From contig NZ_JXDG01000003.1 of the NCBI RefSeq assembly GCF_000820515.1, forward strand, positions 248,001 to 312,000: a stretch of DNA of 64,000 nt, written 5' to 3'. Of the stretch, positions 27,738 to 36,228 are shown piece after piece. This stretch comes from Pseudomonas batumici. GTDB taxonomy: Bacteria; Pseudomonadota; Gammaproteobacteria; Pseudomonadales; Pseudomonadaceae. A model generated the notes under the pieces. It did not search any database. It was not told where the DNA came from and saw only the letters and a list, made by a program, of their open reading frames with translations. The position numbers and the translations under genes were made by a program. Every line of letters starts with the position of its first letter. The stretch's first letter is position 1.

Positions 27738-30700
27738 ATGACTGCCACCATGTTCCTGAGATTGCTGAAAAACCTGCTGCGGGCGCTGCCGCTGACGGCG
27801 GGCCTTTACCTGTTGACCCTGCTGGTACGCAGCCAGGGGCCGCGGTTGTCCATCGACGGTGTTGCTCCGCTGGCGCACGACTGGCAGCAATGGCTGCTGC
27901 TGGTGCCGTTGTACCTGTGTGGGTTGGTTTTTCTCTGGTGGGCCCGGCGACGGCGCAAGCGCCGGGAGTTGCTTCAGGCAGAAGCGGCGCAGTTGGCGTT
28001 GCAGGCGCTGGAGCAACCCGGTGCCCGAGAGCGGCGCTTGCGTGAGCGTTTGGAGCGCTGGCGCCTGGAAGGCCAGGCCAGTGCCAGCGGTCCGGTGTTC
28101 CTGCTGCTGGGCGGGGCAGGCGCCGGCAAGCGCAGTCTGATGGGGGAGAAAGGGCGCCGCGCGCGCGGAGGCGACGAGTCACCGCCCGATGATGTGCACC
28201 CGGGGCGTGTCGGGGCTTTTTCCGTCATGGCGGTGAGTGCGGCGCTGTTGACCCAGGCAGACCCTGAGTGCGTACGGTTGTGGCGTTGCCTGCTCGATGA
28301 ACTGAAACGCTCGCGCCGCCACGGGTTGGGTGTCGCCGGGGCGGTGCTGGTGCTCAATGCGGTGCATCTGCTACGCCTGGCCCCTGCTGCCCGCGATGCC
28401 CAGGCGCTGATCCTGAGGGCACGCCTGGAAGAGCTGGCCGCTCAGTTCGGGCACGGCTTGTCGGTGCAGGTGATCGTCACCCACTGTGATCGCTTGCCGG
28501 GATTCGAACCCTCGTTGCTGGCGTTGCCGACCGAGCAAAGAGACCTGGCGTTGGCCTTTGTCCGTGGGCGCAACCGGCAGAACCTGGCGGGGCTGGCCGA
28601 GCGTGTTGTCGGCCTCTTCGCGACCTTGCAGGACGGACTCCCAGAGCGCTTGCAGAAGGAAGTGCAGACCTCGGCCCGGGTTCAACTCTACGGTTTCGCG
28701 CGATTATGGCGACAGTTCGGCGAGATCTTGCAGCCTTATCTGCAGACAGCGTTTTTCGAGCAGCCGCGGGTCTCGCAGGTCCACCTGCAATCGCTGCGTT
28801 GCAGCGGTCACTTACGGGTCGAGCCCGGCACTCGGGCCGCCACTCAGCGGCTGGTCCGCTGCCTGCAACAGAGTCGACGCCACACGCGTTGGCCTGCATT
28901 CTTGCCGCCGGGTGCGGGCGGGCGGCGCTGGCTGCTTGCACTCGGTGCGGCTGCCTTGGTCATGTTGTTGGCAGCGCTGCTCGGCAACAGTTACTGGCAG
29001 CAGACCCGGCAGTTGCAGTGGCTGGCCGAGCAACAAGCGTTGCTGGCGGCGTTGCCGGCCAGCGCTGCCGGGACGGGCCTGACGCCGGCGCTGCTCGAGC
29101 GCCTGGCACGCTTCAGGAGCCTGGCCTATCCCTCCACGGATGGCTGGCCGCAGCCGGCGTTCTGGTCAAGCGAATATCAGCGATTGCTGGACCATACCCA
29201 TGGCCTTTACCAGCGGGCGTTGCTCGATGAGTGGCTGCCTGGCGTTGTGCAAGTCTTGCAGCGCCCTGCGCCAGATGGGCTGTACAGCGAGAGCCAGGAG
29301 CGCTTGCGCTTTTACCTGATGCTGGGCGGCCAGGGCCGATTCGAATCGGCCGCCTTTGAAGACTGGTTGTCGGCCCAGGTGCAGGGCGATCTCGGTCAGG
29401 CGCTGGCTCCGGAGCAACGCGAGCAATTGCAGGGGCATGTCCAGGCGCTGATACCACTGCTGGCGCAGGGGCCGGTGCTGAGTGTCGATTCGCAGTGGGT
29501 AGAGCGGGTGCGTCGACAATTGCGCAGCGAGCCGCAACAGCAGCGTCTGTACGCTCGACTGAGCGCGACATTGGCCAGTGCCGACGCGGAGGATTTCAGT
29601 GTCGTCGCCGCCAGCGGCAGCGAGGGTCTGCTGAGCCTGGCCCGCCGTAGCGGCGAGCCCTTGAACCGAGGCGTTCCTGCACGCTTCAGCCCCAAGGGGT
29701 ATGAGCAGCTGCGGGTCCGCTTGCCGTTATTGGTGGCCGAGGCGCTCAAGGATGAAGACTGGGTCATGGGGCCGGGGCTTCGACTGGACGCGGCGACCTT
29801 GCACAACGAAGTGTCCGCGCTTTATACGCGGGACTATATCCGCCACTGGGAGCAGTTCTTCGCGGACCTGCGGCTGGTTGGCCTCGACCAGCCCGAGTCC
29901 CTGGCCCTCAGGCTGGAGCGGCTGTCGCGGGCCGACTCGGCGCTGTTCAGCTTGCTGCGCGCGGCAGGGCGTGAGACCCGCCTTGGGCTCAGCGAGGCCC
30001 CGCAGCGTCTGGTCGACCGGGCGCGCCAGCAGGTTTCGTCACTGGCCTCCAGTCTCTCCTCCGATCTGGCCAAGACGCTTCCCGGCACGCTGGCCGCCGA
30101 GGAGCACCCGGTCAACCGGCACTTTGCGGCGCTGCGACAGTTGACCGAAGGCACCGCCGCCCCGCTTGAGGGGCTACGCGAAGCCCTGGCCCAGGCCACG
30201 ATTTACCTCCAGGCCCGGGAGCAGTCCCTGGCGATGGGCTTGCCGAGCCCGCCGGTGGACAGCCTGGAGCCACTGAAGCGGCAGATCGACGGGCTGCCGC
30301 CGATGCTGCAACCGCTGTTCGCCGATATCGTCGGCGTTGCCCGGCAACACTTGCGCCAGCAGACGGTGGCGACGGTCGGCGCCAGCCTGGACCGTCAACT
30401 GGGCCCTGAATGCTCGCGCCTGCTCGCCCAGCGCTATCCCTTTGACCCACAGGCCAGGGAGCAGCTCTCGCTGGCCGATTTCAACCGCTTGTTCGCCCCT
30501 TCCGGGCTGCTGCAGGATTTTCAACAGCGTCATCCGGACACCGCGCTACTGGAGGGCGCGCCGGCGGCACAGTTCCAGCGCGCGGAGCAGATTCGCCGGG
30601 CGTTTTTTCCCGGCACGTCCGACGTCGCGCGGGTCGATTTCGAGCTCAGCCCTGTGACCATGGATGAAAACATCGCCCAGGTGCGCCTGACCCTGGACGA

Positions 30701-31016
30701 GCTGCAACTCGACTATGCCCACGGCCCCATCCGGCCCAGTCTGTTCACCTGGCCGACCCGGGCCTTGGGCAGCCAGCTCAAGATGGTGGTCACGCTGATC
30801 GACGGGCGCACCCTGGTACGCTCGGCCGAAGGTCCCTGGGCCTGGTTTCGTTTCATGGAGCAGGGCCGCCTGGGGCCGGCGCCGAGCGGGGAGGGTTACT
30901 GGTTGACCCTGAACTTCGAGGCTTTCGAGGTGGTGCTGCAATTGCGTAGCGCCAGCCTCGATCACCCCTTCGGTCGCAAGATCCTGAGCGATTTCCGATG
31001 CCCATCGACAGGGTGA
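27738..31016 (+). CDS. tssM: T6SS membrane core protein TssM with degenerate NTPase site
   Basis: A 1,092-residue IcmF-type protein that spans the inner membrane and reaches TssJ in the periplasm. Two N-terminal membrane helices (about residues 15-30 and 52-67), a cytoplasmic NTPase-like domain, a third helix (about 395-415), then a large periplasmic part ending in the TssM C-terminal beta domain (WPTRALGSQLKMVVTLIDGRT). The Walker A reads GGAGAGKRS, with Arg after Lys131 in place of Ser/Thr, and the DTAGRY-type switch motif is absent; the G4-like segment is VTHCDRLPGF. NTP hydrolysis is therefore doubtful. Start ATG 27738; ATG 27750 is possible. Last tss gene. Confidence 0.9.
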   Translation: MTATMFLRLLKNLLRALPLTAGLYLLTLLVRSQGPRLSIDGVAPLAHDWQQWLLLVPLYLCGLVFLWWARRRRKRRELLQAEAAQLALQALEQPGARERRLRERLERWRLEGQASASGPVFLLLGGAGAGKRSLMGEKGRRARGGDESPPDDVHPGRVGAFSVMAVSAALLTQADPECVRLWRCLLDELKRSRRHGLGVAGAVLVLNAVHLLRLAPAARDAQALILRARLEELAAQFGHGLSVQVIVTHCDRLPGFEPSLLALPTEQRDLALAFVRGRNRQNLAGLAERVVGLFATLQDGLPERLQKEVQTSARVQLYGFARLWRQFGEILQPYLQTAFFEQPRVSQVHLQSLRCSGHLRVEPGTRAATQRLVRCLQQSRRHTRWPAFLPPGAGGRRWLLALGAAALVMLLAALLGNSYWQQTRQLQWLAEQQALLAALPASAAGTGLTPALLERLARFRSLAYPSTDGWPQPAFWSSEYQRLLDHTHGLYQRALLDEWLPGVVQVLQRPAPDGLYSESQERLRFYLMLGGQGRFESAAFEDWLSAQVQGDLGQALAPEQREQLQGHVQALIPLLAQGPVLSVDSQWVERVRRQLRSEPQQQRLYARLSATLASADAEDFSVVAASGSEGLLSLARRSGEPLNRGVPARFSPKGYEQLRVRLPLLVAEALKDEDWVMGPGLRLDAATLHNEVSALYTRDYIRHWEQFFADLRLVGLDQPESLALRLERLSRADSALFSLLRAAGRETRLGLSEAPQRLVDRARQQVSSLASSLSSDLAKTLPGTLAAEEHPVNRHFAALRQLTEGTAAPLEGLREALAQATIYLQAREQSLAMGLPSPPVDSLEPLKRQIDGLPPMLQPLFADIVGVARQHLRQQTVATVGASLDRQLGPECSRLLAQRYPFDPQAREQLSLADFNRLFAPSGLLQDFQQRHPDTALLEGAPAAQFQRAEQIRRAFFPGTSDVARVDFELSPVTMDENIAQVRLTLDELQLDYAHGPIRPSLFTWPTRALGSQLKMVVTLIDGRTLVRSAEGPWAWFRFMEQGRLGPAPSGEGYWLTLNFEAFEVVLQLRSASLDHPFGRKILSDFRCPSTG

Positions 31017-31330
31017 CTGTAGGTATTTGGCCTGTCCCTCAATGTGAAGGTCAGTTTCGTAACGAGCCTGGGGAAACGTCCTATGTCGGTTGACGGGACG
31101 ACTGTTTAGCATGACAACACATAGCCCGCTGCAGGGTCGCGGTCGCCCTGGCGGCCCGGCTGGCCAGGTGGAGTTATCTGGCGTAGGGAGAGGGGCCCTG
31201 CGAATCAGGGGGATCATCGGTTGGGCAGGATGCCATTGTGAAGCGGTGGCGGTCCGCACAACGATTTTGCGTCGGTCGGACCTGACCACTGCCGAGTCAG
31301 TTTTTCATTGGCAGTTGTGCAGGAGAGTCC
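31017..31330 (+). other. Intergenic gap between tssM and the response regulator
   Basis: A 314-bp gap. An open frame crosses it (31090-31371), but its composition is unlike a protein and it runs into the regulator gene in another frame. I see no terminator with a T-run after tssM. The last bases hold the AGGAGA ribosome binding site of the regulator. Confidence 0.5.
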
Positions 31331-32026
31331 ATGCTCGAGAAAAAGCCTACCCGCCTCATGATTCTGGATGACCACAGCCTGGTCCTGTGCGGCATGGAGA
31401 TCAAGATCCAGGCCGAGACCGATCTTCTGTTGCTGGGCAGCTTCACCCGTGGCTCGGCGCTGATGGCAGCCTTGCGCGAGCAGGAGGTCGACCTGGTGGT
31501 GATGGACTACTCCCTGCGTTCGGGCGAGGTGGACGGCCTGAACCTGATTCGCACCTTGAGGATCCGCTTTCCCAAGTTGCGACTGCTGGTCATCTCGTCC
31601 CTGTACGTGCCCGCGACGGTCGCCTTGGCGCTGCGTTGCGGGGCCAGTGGCTTCATCGGCAAGGAGCTGAATTCCGGCGAGTTGGTGCTGGCCATTCGTC
31701 AGGTGGCGGCCGGTAAGGTCTACCTGCATCCGGACATGGTCGAGGCGTTGCAGGTGCATGAGGTCTCGCGGCTGGATATCGCCACGCCGGCCTCGGAGTC
31801 CGAGCTCGCCAGCCTGGACGAACTGGCCAGGACCTCGGCGTTGACGGTCCGCGAGCACGAGGTGCTGCGCTGTTGCCTGGACGGTCTGTCGGTGAGCCAC
31901 ATTGCGCGCAAGTTCTCGCGCAGTATCAAGACCATCAGTACCCAGAAACAGGCCGCGTTTCGCAAGCTGGGCCTGCGTGGCGACAACGAGTTGTACAAGG
32001 TGCGTTATCAGATGGAGGGGCGCTGA
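31331..32026 (+). CDS. NarL/LuxR-type response regulator
   Basis: A 231-residue two-domain regulator. The receiver (about 1-125) has the acidic pair Asp13/Asp14, probable phospho-acceptor Asp59 (LVVMDYSLR) and the conserved Lys in GASGFIGKELN. The C-terminal LuxR helix-turn-helix is clear (LTVREHEVLRCCLDGLSVSHIARKFSRSIKTISTQK). The nearest relatives by motif are RcsB/BvgA/EvgA-like regulators. No sensor kinase is next to it. Its position directly after tssM on the same strand suggests, but does not prove, that it controls the type VI genes. Confidence 0.9.
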   Translation: MLEKKPTRLMILDDHSLVLCGMEIKIQAETDLLLLGSFTRGSALMAALREQEVDLVVMDYSLRSGEVDGLNLIRTLRIRFPKLRLLVISSLYVPATVALALRCGASGFIGKELNSGELVLAIRQVAAGKVYLHPDMVEALQVHEVSRLDIATPASESELASLDELARTSALTVREHEVLRCCLDGLSVSHIARKFSRSIKTISTQKQAAFRKLGLRGDNELYKVRYQMEGR

Positions 32027-32131
32027 AGTGCATTTTCCTGAAAATTCGCTGTCAGAACCTGATCAGCGTGCGCTCAGTGACGCCGATCTGATGCACAATA
32101 CGCCCCGGACCGTTTTTCCTCAGGATTTTCA

Positions 32132-33061
32132 ATGTCGACATCATTCCACTTGCGTGCCGTTGCATTGGCACTGATGCTGGCGGGCGCCGCGGGCTGCTCG
32201 TCGCCCTCCAAGACCGCCGTTTACGAACGGGAGAATTTCGACGACGCCGGCACGTTCTCGCGCAACTACGGCGTGAGCGACACGGCGTCCTGTGAAGCGG
32301 CCCGGCGTGCCTTGCTCAGCCAGGGCTACATCATCACCAGCAGCGACCCGAAGCTGGTCACCGGCAACAAGAGCTTCCAGCAGACCGGCGACACCCACAT
32401 GCAGATCAGCTTCAGCGTGGTCTGTGCGGCGGATGGCAGCGCCAATCATCGCTCGACCATGTTCGCCAACGCCCTGCAGGACCGCTATGCCCTGAAGAAG
32501 GTCAACAACTCCGCCAGCCTGGGCGTGGGTGTGCTGGGGTCGGTGTCGATGCCGATCGGCTCGACGGACGACTCGATGGTCAAGGTCGCCAGCGAGACCG
32601 TGTCCTCGGCGACCTTCTATGACCGTTTCTTCACCTTGGTGGAATTGTTCCTGCCACCTGAAGTGAAGAAGGAGCAACATACCGACGAGAAACCCAAGGC
32701 GGACCTGGGCGTGCCCGACGCGACGCCGGCCAAGGCCCATGCGGACAAGCCGACGGAACCCAAGGTGGCAGAAACCAAGCCGGCGCAACCGACGCCTGCA
32801 CCGGTGCCCGTGCCGGCACCGAAGGCCGCGGAGCCGGTGAATAACGCACCCGTCACGCCTGCCACTTCCGAGCCGGTTGCCGCGCCGCCTGCGGCCGTGC
32901 CGGTCACACCGCTCGAGAAGGCCCCCGCAGCCCCTGGCGTCTCGGCGACCCCGACAGTCCCTGCCGCCCCTGCGGTCTCGGTGACCTCGACCGCCCCGGC
33001 AACCCCGGAAAAGCCCGCCGAGCCGACGTCCACCCCGGCCCCGGCGACTCCGGCGCAGTAA
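32132..33061 (+). CDS. DUF2242 lipoprotein
   Basis: A 309-residue lipoprotein of unknown function. Signal peptide with lipobox LAGAAGC (Cys22), then the DUF2242 domain (YERENFDDAGTFSRNYGV ... CEAARRALLSQGYIIT), a conserved globular part to about residue 180, and a long Pro/Ala/Thr-rich tail (about 190-309) of low complexity. With Ser after the lipid-bearing Cys, it is expected at the outer membrane. ATG 32132 has CAGGA upstream. No operon partner is evident. Confidence 0.85.
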   Translation: MSTSFHLRAVALALMLAGAAGCSSPSKTAVYERENFDDAGTFSRNYGVSDTASCEAARRALLSQGYIITSSDPKLVTGNKSFQQTGDTHMQISFSVVCAADGSANHRSTMFANALQDRYALKKVNNSASLGVGVLGSVSMPIGSTDDSMVKVASETVSSATFYDRFFTLVELFLPPEVKKEQHTDEKPKADLGVPDATPAKAHADKPTEPKVAETKPAQPTPAPVPVPAPKAAEPVNNAPVTPATSEPVAAPPAAVPVTPLEKAPAAPGVSATPTVPAAPAVSVTSTAPATPEKPAEPTSTPAPATPAQ

Positions 33062-33259
33062 CCACGACACAGGGCGGCGGGAGCGGGTTTGTCGACCTCG
33101 ATCCCGTGGCCCTGTGGTGGGGACGCCACCGGCAAAATAAAAGTGGGTAAATTCTGACCGTTCTGCTAGTTTTTTATTTCAGGTCCTTACTCAGGAGCCT
33201 GGGGCAGACGGGGTGCTTCATTTTTCCTTCACACGGGACCCCTATGCTGGACCCGGCCC

Positions 33260-33283
33260 GCTCCTACAGGAATGGCCAGCAAG
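33260..33283. repeat. Partial REP-like sequence
   Basis: GCTCCTACAGGAATGGCCAGCAAG resembles one arm of the palindrome found at 12181-12252 (GCTCCTACAGG end). The matching second arm is not visible, so this is a degenerate or half element. Confidence 0.35.
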
Positions 33284-33322
33284 ACAGCGGTTTTAACCTT
33301 GAACGAAAAAAGGAGCTTCACA

Positions 33323-33409
33323 ATGGATGACTATCAAGAAGAACTGCTGGAGTCCCGTGCTTTCGAGCTGGACCCTGTTGAACCGGCTGAAGACGCGACC
33401 GAGCTGTAA
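33323..33409 (+). CDS. Small acidic protein of 28 residues (hypothetical)
   Basis: An ATG at 33323 with AGGAG eight bases upstream opens a 28-codon frame starting MDDYQEELLESRAFELD and ending AEDATEL. Eleven of 28 residues are acidic, with a single Arg and no Lys. A hairpin-plus-T-run terminator overlaps its stop codon, which is good evidence that this is a transcribed small gene. I do not recognise a family. It has no signal peptide or membrane segment. It is convergent with the AraC gene, 16 bp away. Confidence 0.6.
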   Translation: MDDYQEELLESRAFELDPVEPAEDATEL

Positions 33410-33421
33410 GCGGTCGTTTTT
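33396..33421 (+). terminator. Intrinsic terminator overlapping the small ORF stop
   Basis: CGACCG (33396-33401) pairs with CGGTCG (33411-33416) around a nine-base loop that contains the TAA stop, followed by T5. It separates the plus-strand small gene from the convergent AraC gene. Confidence 0.8.
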
Positions 33422-33425
33422 CGGC

Positions 33426-34475
33426 TCAGGCCGAATGCCGCTGGCTGCGGCGGAACTCGCCAGGCGTCTGGCCGTTCCAGCGTTTGAAAGCCCGTTGAAA
33501 GGCCTCTGCTGAGGCAAAACCGAGCAGGTAGGCGATTTCGCCAAAGGCCAGTTCGGTGTCGCGAATGTAGGTCATTGCCAGGTCACGGCGAGTGTCATTG
33601 AGAATGGCGCGAAACTGTGTCCCTTCCTCGGCCAGTTTGCGACGCAATGTCCAGGTCGGCAGCTTCAGGCGTGCCGCCACTTCTTCCAGGTCGGGTTCCC
33701 GGCCGCCATTGAGCAAAGGCCCCAGCAACTGAGTGATACGTTCACGCAGGCTGCGGGTGCGCGTCAGTTGTTCCAGTTCCCGTTCGCATAATTGCAGCAG
33801 GTACCGCCAGGTGCTGGGGCAATGTTCCGGGTTGCGCAGGCCCAGGCTGGCCTGGCCGAGGCGCAGCTGATTGTGCTCGGCGGCGAAGTGCACCTGGCAG
33901 TCTCCCAGGCCCTTGTAGGCCGCGGCGTAGTCCGGTTCGGCGAATTCGATGTCGATGCGCTCGGCCTGCAGCGGCTCGCCGCCGACGCTACCCAGTTGCT
34001 GCAACCAACCGGCGATGATCGAGTCCACCACGAAGCGGTTGTAGGCGTTGTACGGGCTGATGGAGTAGAAGCGCAGCCAGGCGCCGTCGGCGTCTTCGTG
34101 GAAACTCGACTGCCCGCGATAGTTGGAGCCGTAGAGCGCCTCGAAGCGGGTCAGGGTTCTCGCCGCCTCGCGTACCGTCGGGGCCTGGGCGGCGGTCACA
34201 CCGGCCAGGCCCGCCTGGCTGAGCCGACTGAGCCGGCCCATGCGCAAGCCCAGGGCCGGGTCACCAGTCAGCTGGATCGCCGCGTGCCCCAGGCGCATGT
34301 AGCGCGGAATCGACAGTCGGGCGTTGGGCTCGGCCAGGCGCGCCGGGTCCAGCCCGTATTGCGCCAGCAGGCCCTCGGGGTCCTGGCCATGACTGCGTAC
34401 CGCATCGGCGAGGCTGTGGACGAAGCCCACGGACAGATCGCCCAGGCGCATCGGCAGCGGCTTCATGGCAGCCAC
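33426..34475 (-). CDS. AraC-family transcriptional regulator
   Basis: A 349-residue regulator of the OruR/ArgR-like AraC subgroup. The N-terminal effector-binding domain (about residues 20-215; LGDLSVGFVHSLADAVRSHG ... SIPRYMRLGHAA) is the 'arabinose-binding' type, and the C-terminal AraC double helix-turn-helix is intact (LEEVAARLKLPTWTLRRKLAEEG ... EIAYLLGFASAEAFQRAFKRW). The start ATG at 34475 overlaps the end of the upstream nitrilase-like gene by 13 bases, so the two form a translationally coupled minus-strand pair. The ligand is unknown. Confidence 0.9.
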   Translation of the reverse strand: MAAMKPLPMRLGDLSVGFVHSLADAVRSHGQDPEGLLAQYGLDPARLAEPNARLSIPRYMRLGHAAIQLTGDPALGLRMGRLSRLSQAGLAGVTAAQAPTVREAARTLTRFEALYGSNYRGQSSFHEDADGAWLRFYSISPYNAYNRFVVDSIIAGWLQQLGSVGGEPLQAERIDIEFAEPDYAAAYKGLGDCQVHFAAEHNQLRLGQASLGLRNPEHCPSTWRYLLQLCERELEQLTRTRSLRERITQLLGPLLNGGREPDLEEVAARLKLPTWTLRRKLAEEGTQFRAILNDTRRDLAMTYIRDTELAFGEIAYLLGFASAEAFQRAFKRWNGQTPGEFRRSQRHSA

Positions 34476-35602
34476 AGGTTCAGCAGGCGGGCGCCGTGAT
34501 CGCTGGCGTCCGCTTCGGCGATGGAGCGCCCATCCTGGCTGATGAAGCTCCGGCCCGAATAACGCTGGTTCCAGAACTGGCCGTGCAGGAACACGGTCAT
34601 ACCGGCCAGGGCCTGGCTGGAGGGCGCGCGGCTGATCAGGGTCAGGCGATGCCAGGCGTCGCCTTCGCCGAGTTCGCCGGGCCTGAGGCTGATGTTCGCC
34701 GGTGTGGCCGCACTCTTGAAACCGCGCCAGGGCAGCTCCCAGCTGTTCTTGCCGGGCAGGGAGGCCGTCACGGCAATCAGCGACACGCCCAGTTCGTCAA
34801 ACCTGCTGTAGTTGTCCGGGTACCAGCTGTCACTGCCGACCAGCACGCCCAGGCGCCCGGCCGGGGTCTGCACGGCATTCAGTTCCTGGCGCCCGCTGCC
34901 CTTGATATAGCCGCGTTCGTCGAAGGTCGGGTAGAGCTTGCGTTGGGGCTGGCCCAGGGGGCGCCCGTCGGCGGCGAAAACCAGGCTGACGTTGTACAGG
35001 GCGCCCTGGCCGATTTTCAGGGTGCATTGCTCGACGCTGGGGTCCGGCAGGACGATGGAACCGGCGACCAGGGTGACAGCGAACTCTTTTGCCAGGCCGC
35101 CGAACACCGCCTGGTAGTCCTGGGCCATGGTCCTGGCCTTCATGCGCAGGCGGGCGTCTTCCAGGAAGCTGCGGCCCTTGGCGTTGAAGAGGGCGCCGAG
35201 CAGCTTCAGCGGGTTGCCGAGCATCAGCCAGTTCATCGCCTCCTGCTGGTCGAGGGCCTGGTAGAGGTCGTCTTTTTCGCCGCGCAACAGCAGCCAGGTG
35301 CCGATGTGCTCGGGCAGCACCACGATGGTTTTCTCGTTCAGCAGGCCCAGGCTGCGCGCCTGTTGCAGATAGGCCGCCAGCTTCCGGTGCAGGCGCGCCG
35401 GGCTCTGGTAGTCGTTGGGAAACAGCTCCGGTTGCACGCCCAGCAGATTGCCGTGATCAGCGGCCACGCCCTGGTTCACGACCAGGCGGATGCGCAGGTC
35501 CGAGAGGTAGTGACCGTTGCTGCGCTGTTGGGTCCATACGCCATAGCCGGTGACGGCGGCAAGCAGCAGGACCAGCAAGGAGAAGACAATGAATTTGCGC
35601 AT
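34463..35602 (-). CDS. Membrane-anchored nitrilase-fold protein lacking the catalytic Cys
   Basis: A 379-residue protein with an N-terminal signal anchor (about residues 4-21, FIVFSLLVLLLAAVTGYG) and a carbon-nitrogen hydrolase fold. The Glu of the triad fits VVLPEH and the Lys fits QRKLYPTFDE. At the nucleophile elbow, where active enzymes have Cys-x-Asp (ICYDxxFPE-like), this protein reads VLVGSDSWYPD: the Cys position is Gly, next to a Ser. It is thus probably not an amidase or nitrilase, or uses other chemistry. It is the first gene of a pair with the AraC regulator and could sense or bind the same ligand. No substrate can be inferred. Confidence 0.78.
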   Translation of the reverse strand: MRKFIVFSLLVLLLAAVTGYGVWTQQRSNGHYLSDLRIRLVVNQGVAADHGNLLGVQPELFPNDYQSPARLHRKLAAYLQQARSLGLLNEKTIVVLPEHIGTWLLLRGEKDDLYQALDQQEAMNWLMLGNPLKLLGALFNAKGRSFLEDARLRMKARTMAQDYQAVFGGLAKEFAVTLVAGSIVLPDPSVEQCTLKIGQGALYNVSLVFAADGRPLGQPQRKLYPTFDERGYIKGSGRQELNAVQTPAGRLGVLVGSDSWYPDNYSRFDELGVSLIAVTASLPGKNSWELPWRGFKSAATPANISLRPGELGEGDAWHRLTLISRAPSSQALAGMTVFLHGQFWNQRYSGRSFISQDGRSIAEADASDHGARLLNLWLP

Positions 35603-36228
35603 GGGAGCGGATAACGAACGACCGTCTGCGGGAGTCTTGCATTTTCTCTGAAATTTGTAGCCAAGGTACGAAAAAACAATGATTTGGCACGAAAATTTCG
35701 CATCGCTTGATATTATTTTTTCGCGACGAGCTGAATTTCGGCCTCATTCATCACTGGGGATGCGTTGGGGCGTTACAACGAGGGGTGATTGAGTTGATGG
35801 ATGCAGGCGTAAGCCTAGCACTTGACGAGATCAAATACGGAACGCTCCGTCCTGGGAGGTAGAAGCAACACCGTATTTCTCTCGGTACCTATCCAGAATT
35901 GGTTTGAAGAATGCGGGCGTGTACGTGATGTTGCCACGCCCATCGTGGAGATTGGTTTTGAGACCAATCCGGCCACAGACCTCGATATTGCGGCACCAGC
36001 ACAGTCTTCCGTTGACGAGAAGTCCTGCTCGCCTTCTTGCTTAAGAACACCAATTTCATCAGGACTTTCCTTGACGCTGTTGGAAGCACTGCTACATTCA
36101 TTCGCGGCGATGACTGACCGGTCGCAGGTATGCGAGCGGATTGACAGTCGACCGTTTCAGCCGCTGGTGCGCGAATTGTGTACGGCGATCTCAAACGGTA
36201 TGCGTAGACGGGACGGCAGGAGGCCGAG
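35603..36228. other. Intergenic boundary region upstream of the PKS cluster
   Basis: 626 bp between the divergent nitrilase-like gene and the first PKS gene. Positions 35640-35740 are very AT-rich for this genome and could hold promoters in both directions; I cannot call a good -35/-10 pair. From 35820 to 36228 open frames exist on both strands (for example plus 35822-36385 and minus 35889-36194), yet none resembles a known protein and they conflict with each other. This stretch may hold gene remnants or a long leader. It marks the switch from core-like to lower-GC sequence. Confidence 0.5.
36218..36223 (+). promoter_or_regulatory. Shine-Dalgarno deciding the start of PKS gene 1
   Basis: A perfect AGGAGG with five bases to the GTG at 36229. 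An in-frame TAG at 36205 rules out any longer protein. The ATG at 36241 would be 17 bases from this site, so the GTG is preferred. Confidence 0.8.

Noticed and set aside
31090..31371. 93-codon plus-strand open frame after tssM
   Set aside because: Composition unlike a protein, overlaps the regulator gene out of frame; treated as chance.
35684..35716. TTGGCA ... TATTAT as a promoter for the PKS genes
   Set aside because: The spacer is 21 bp, too long for a credible sigma-70 promoter.
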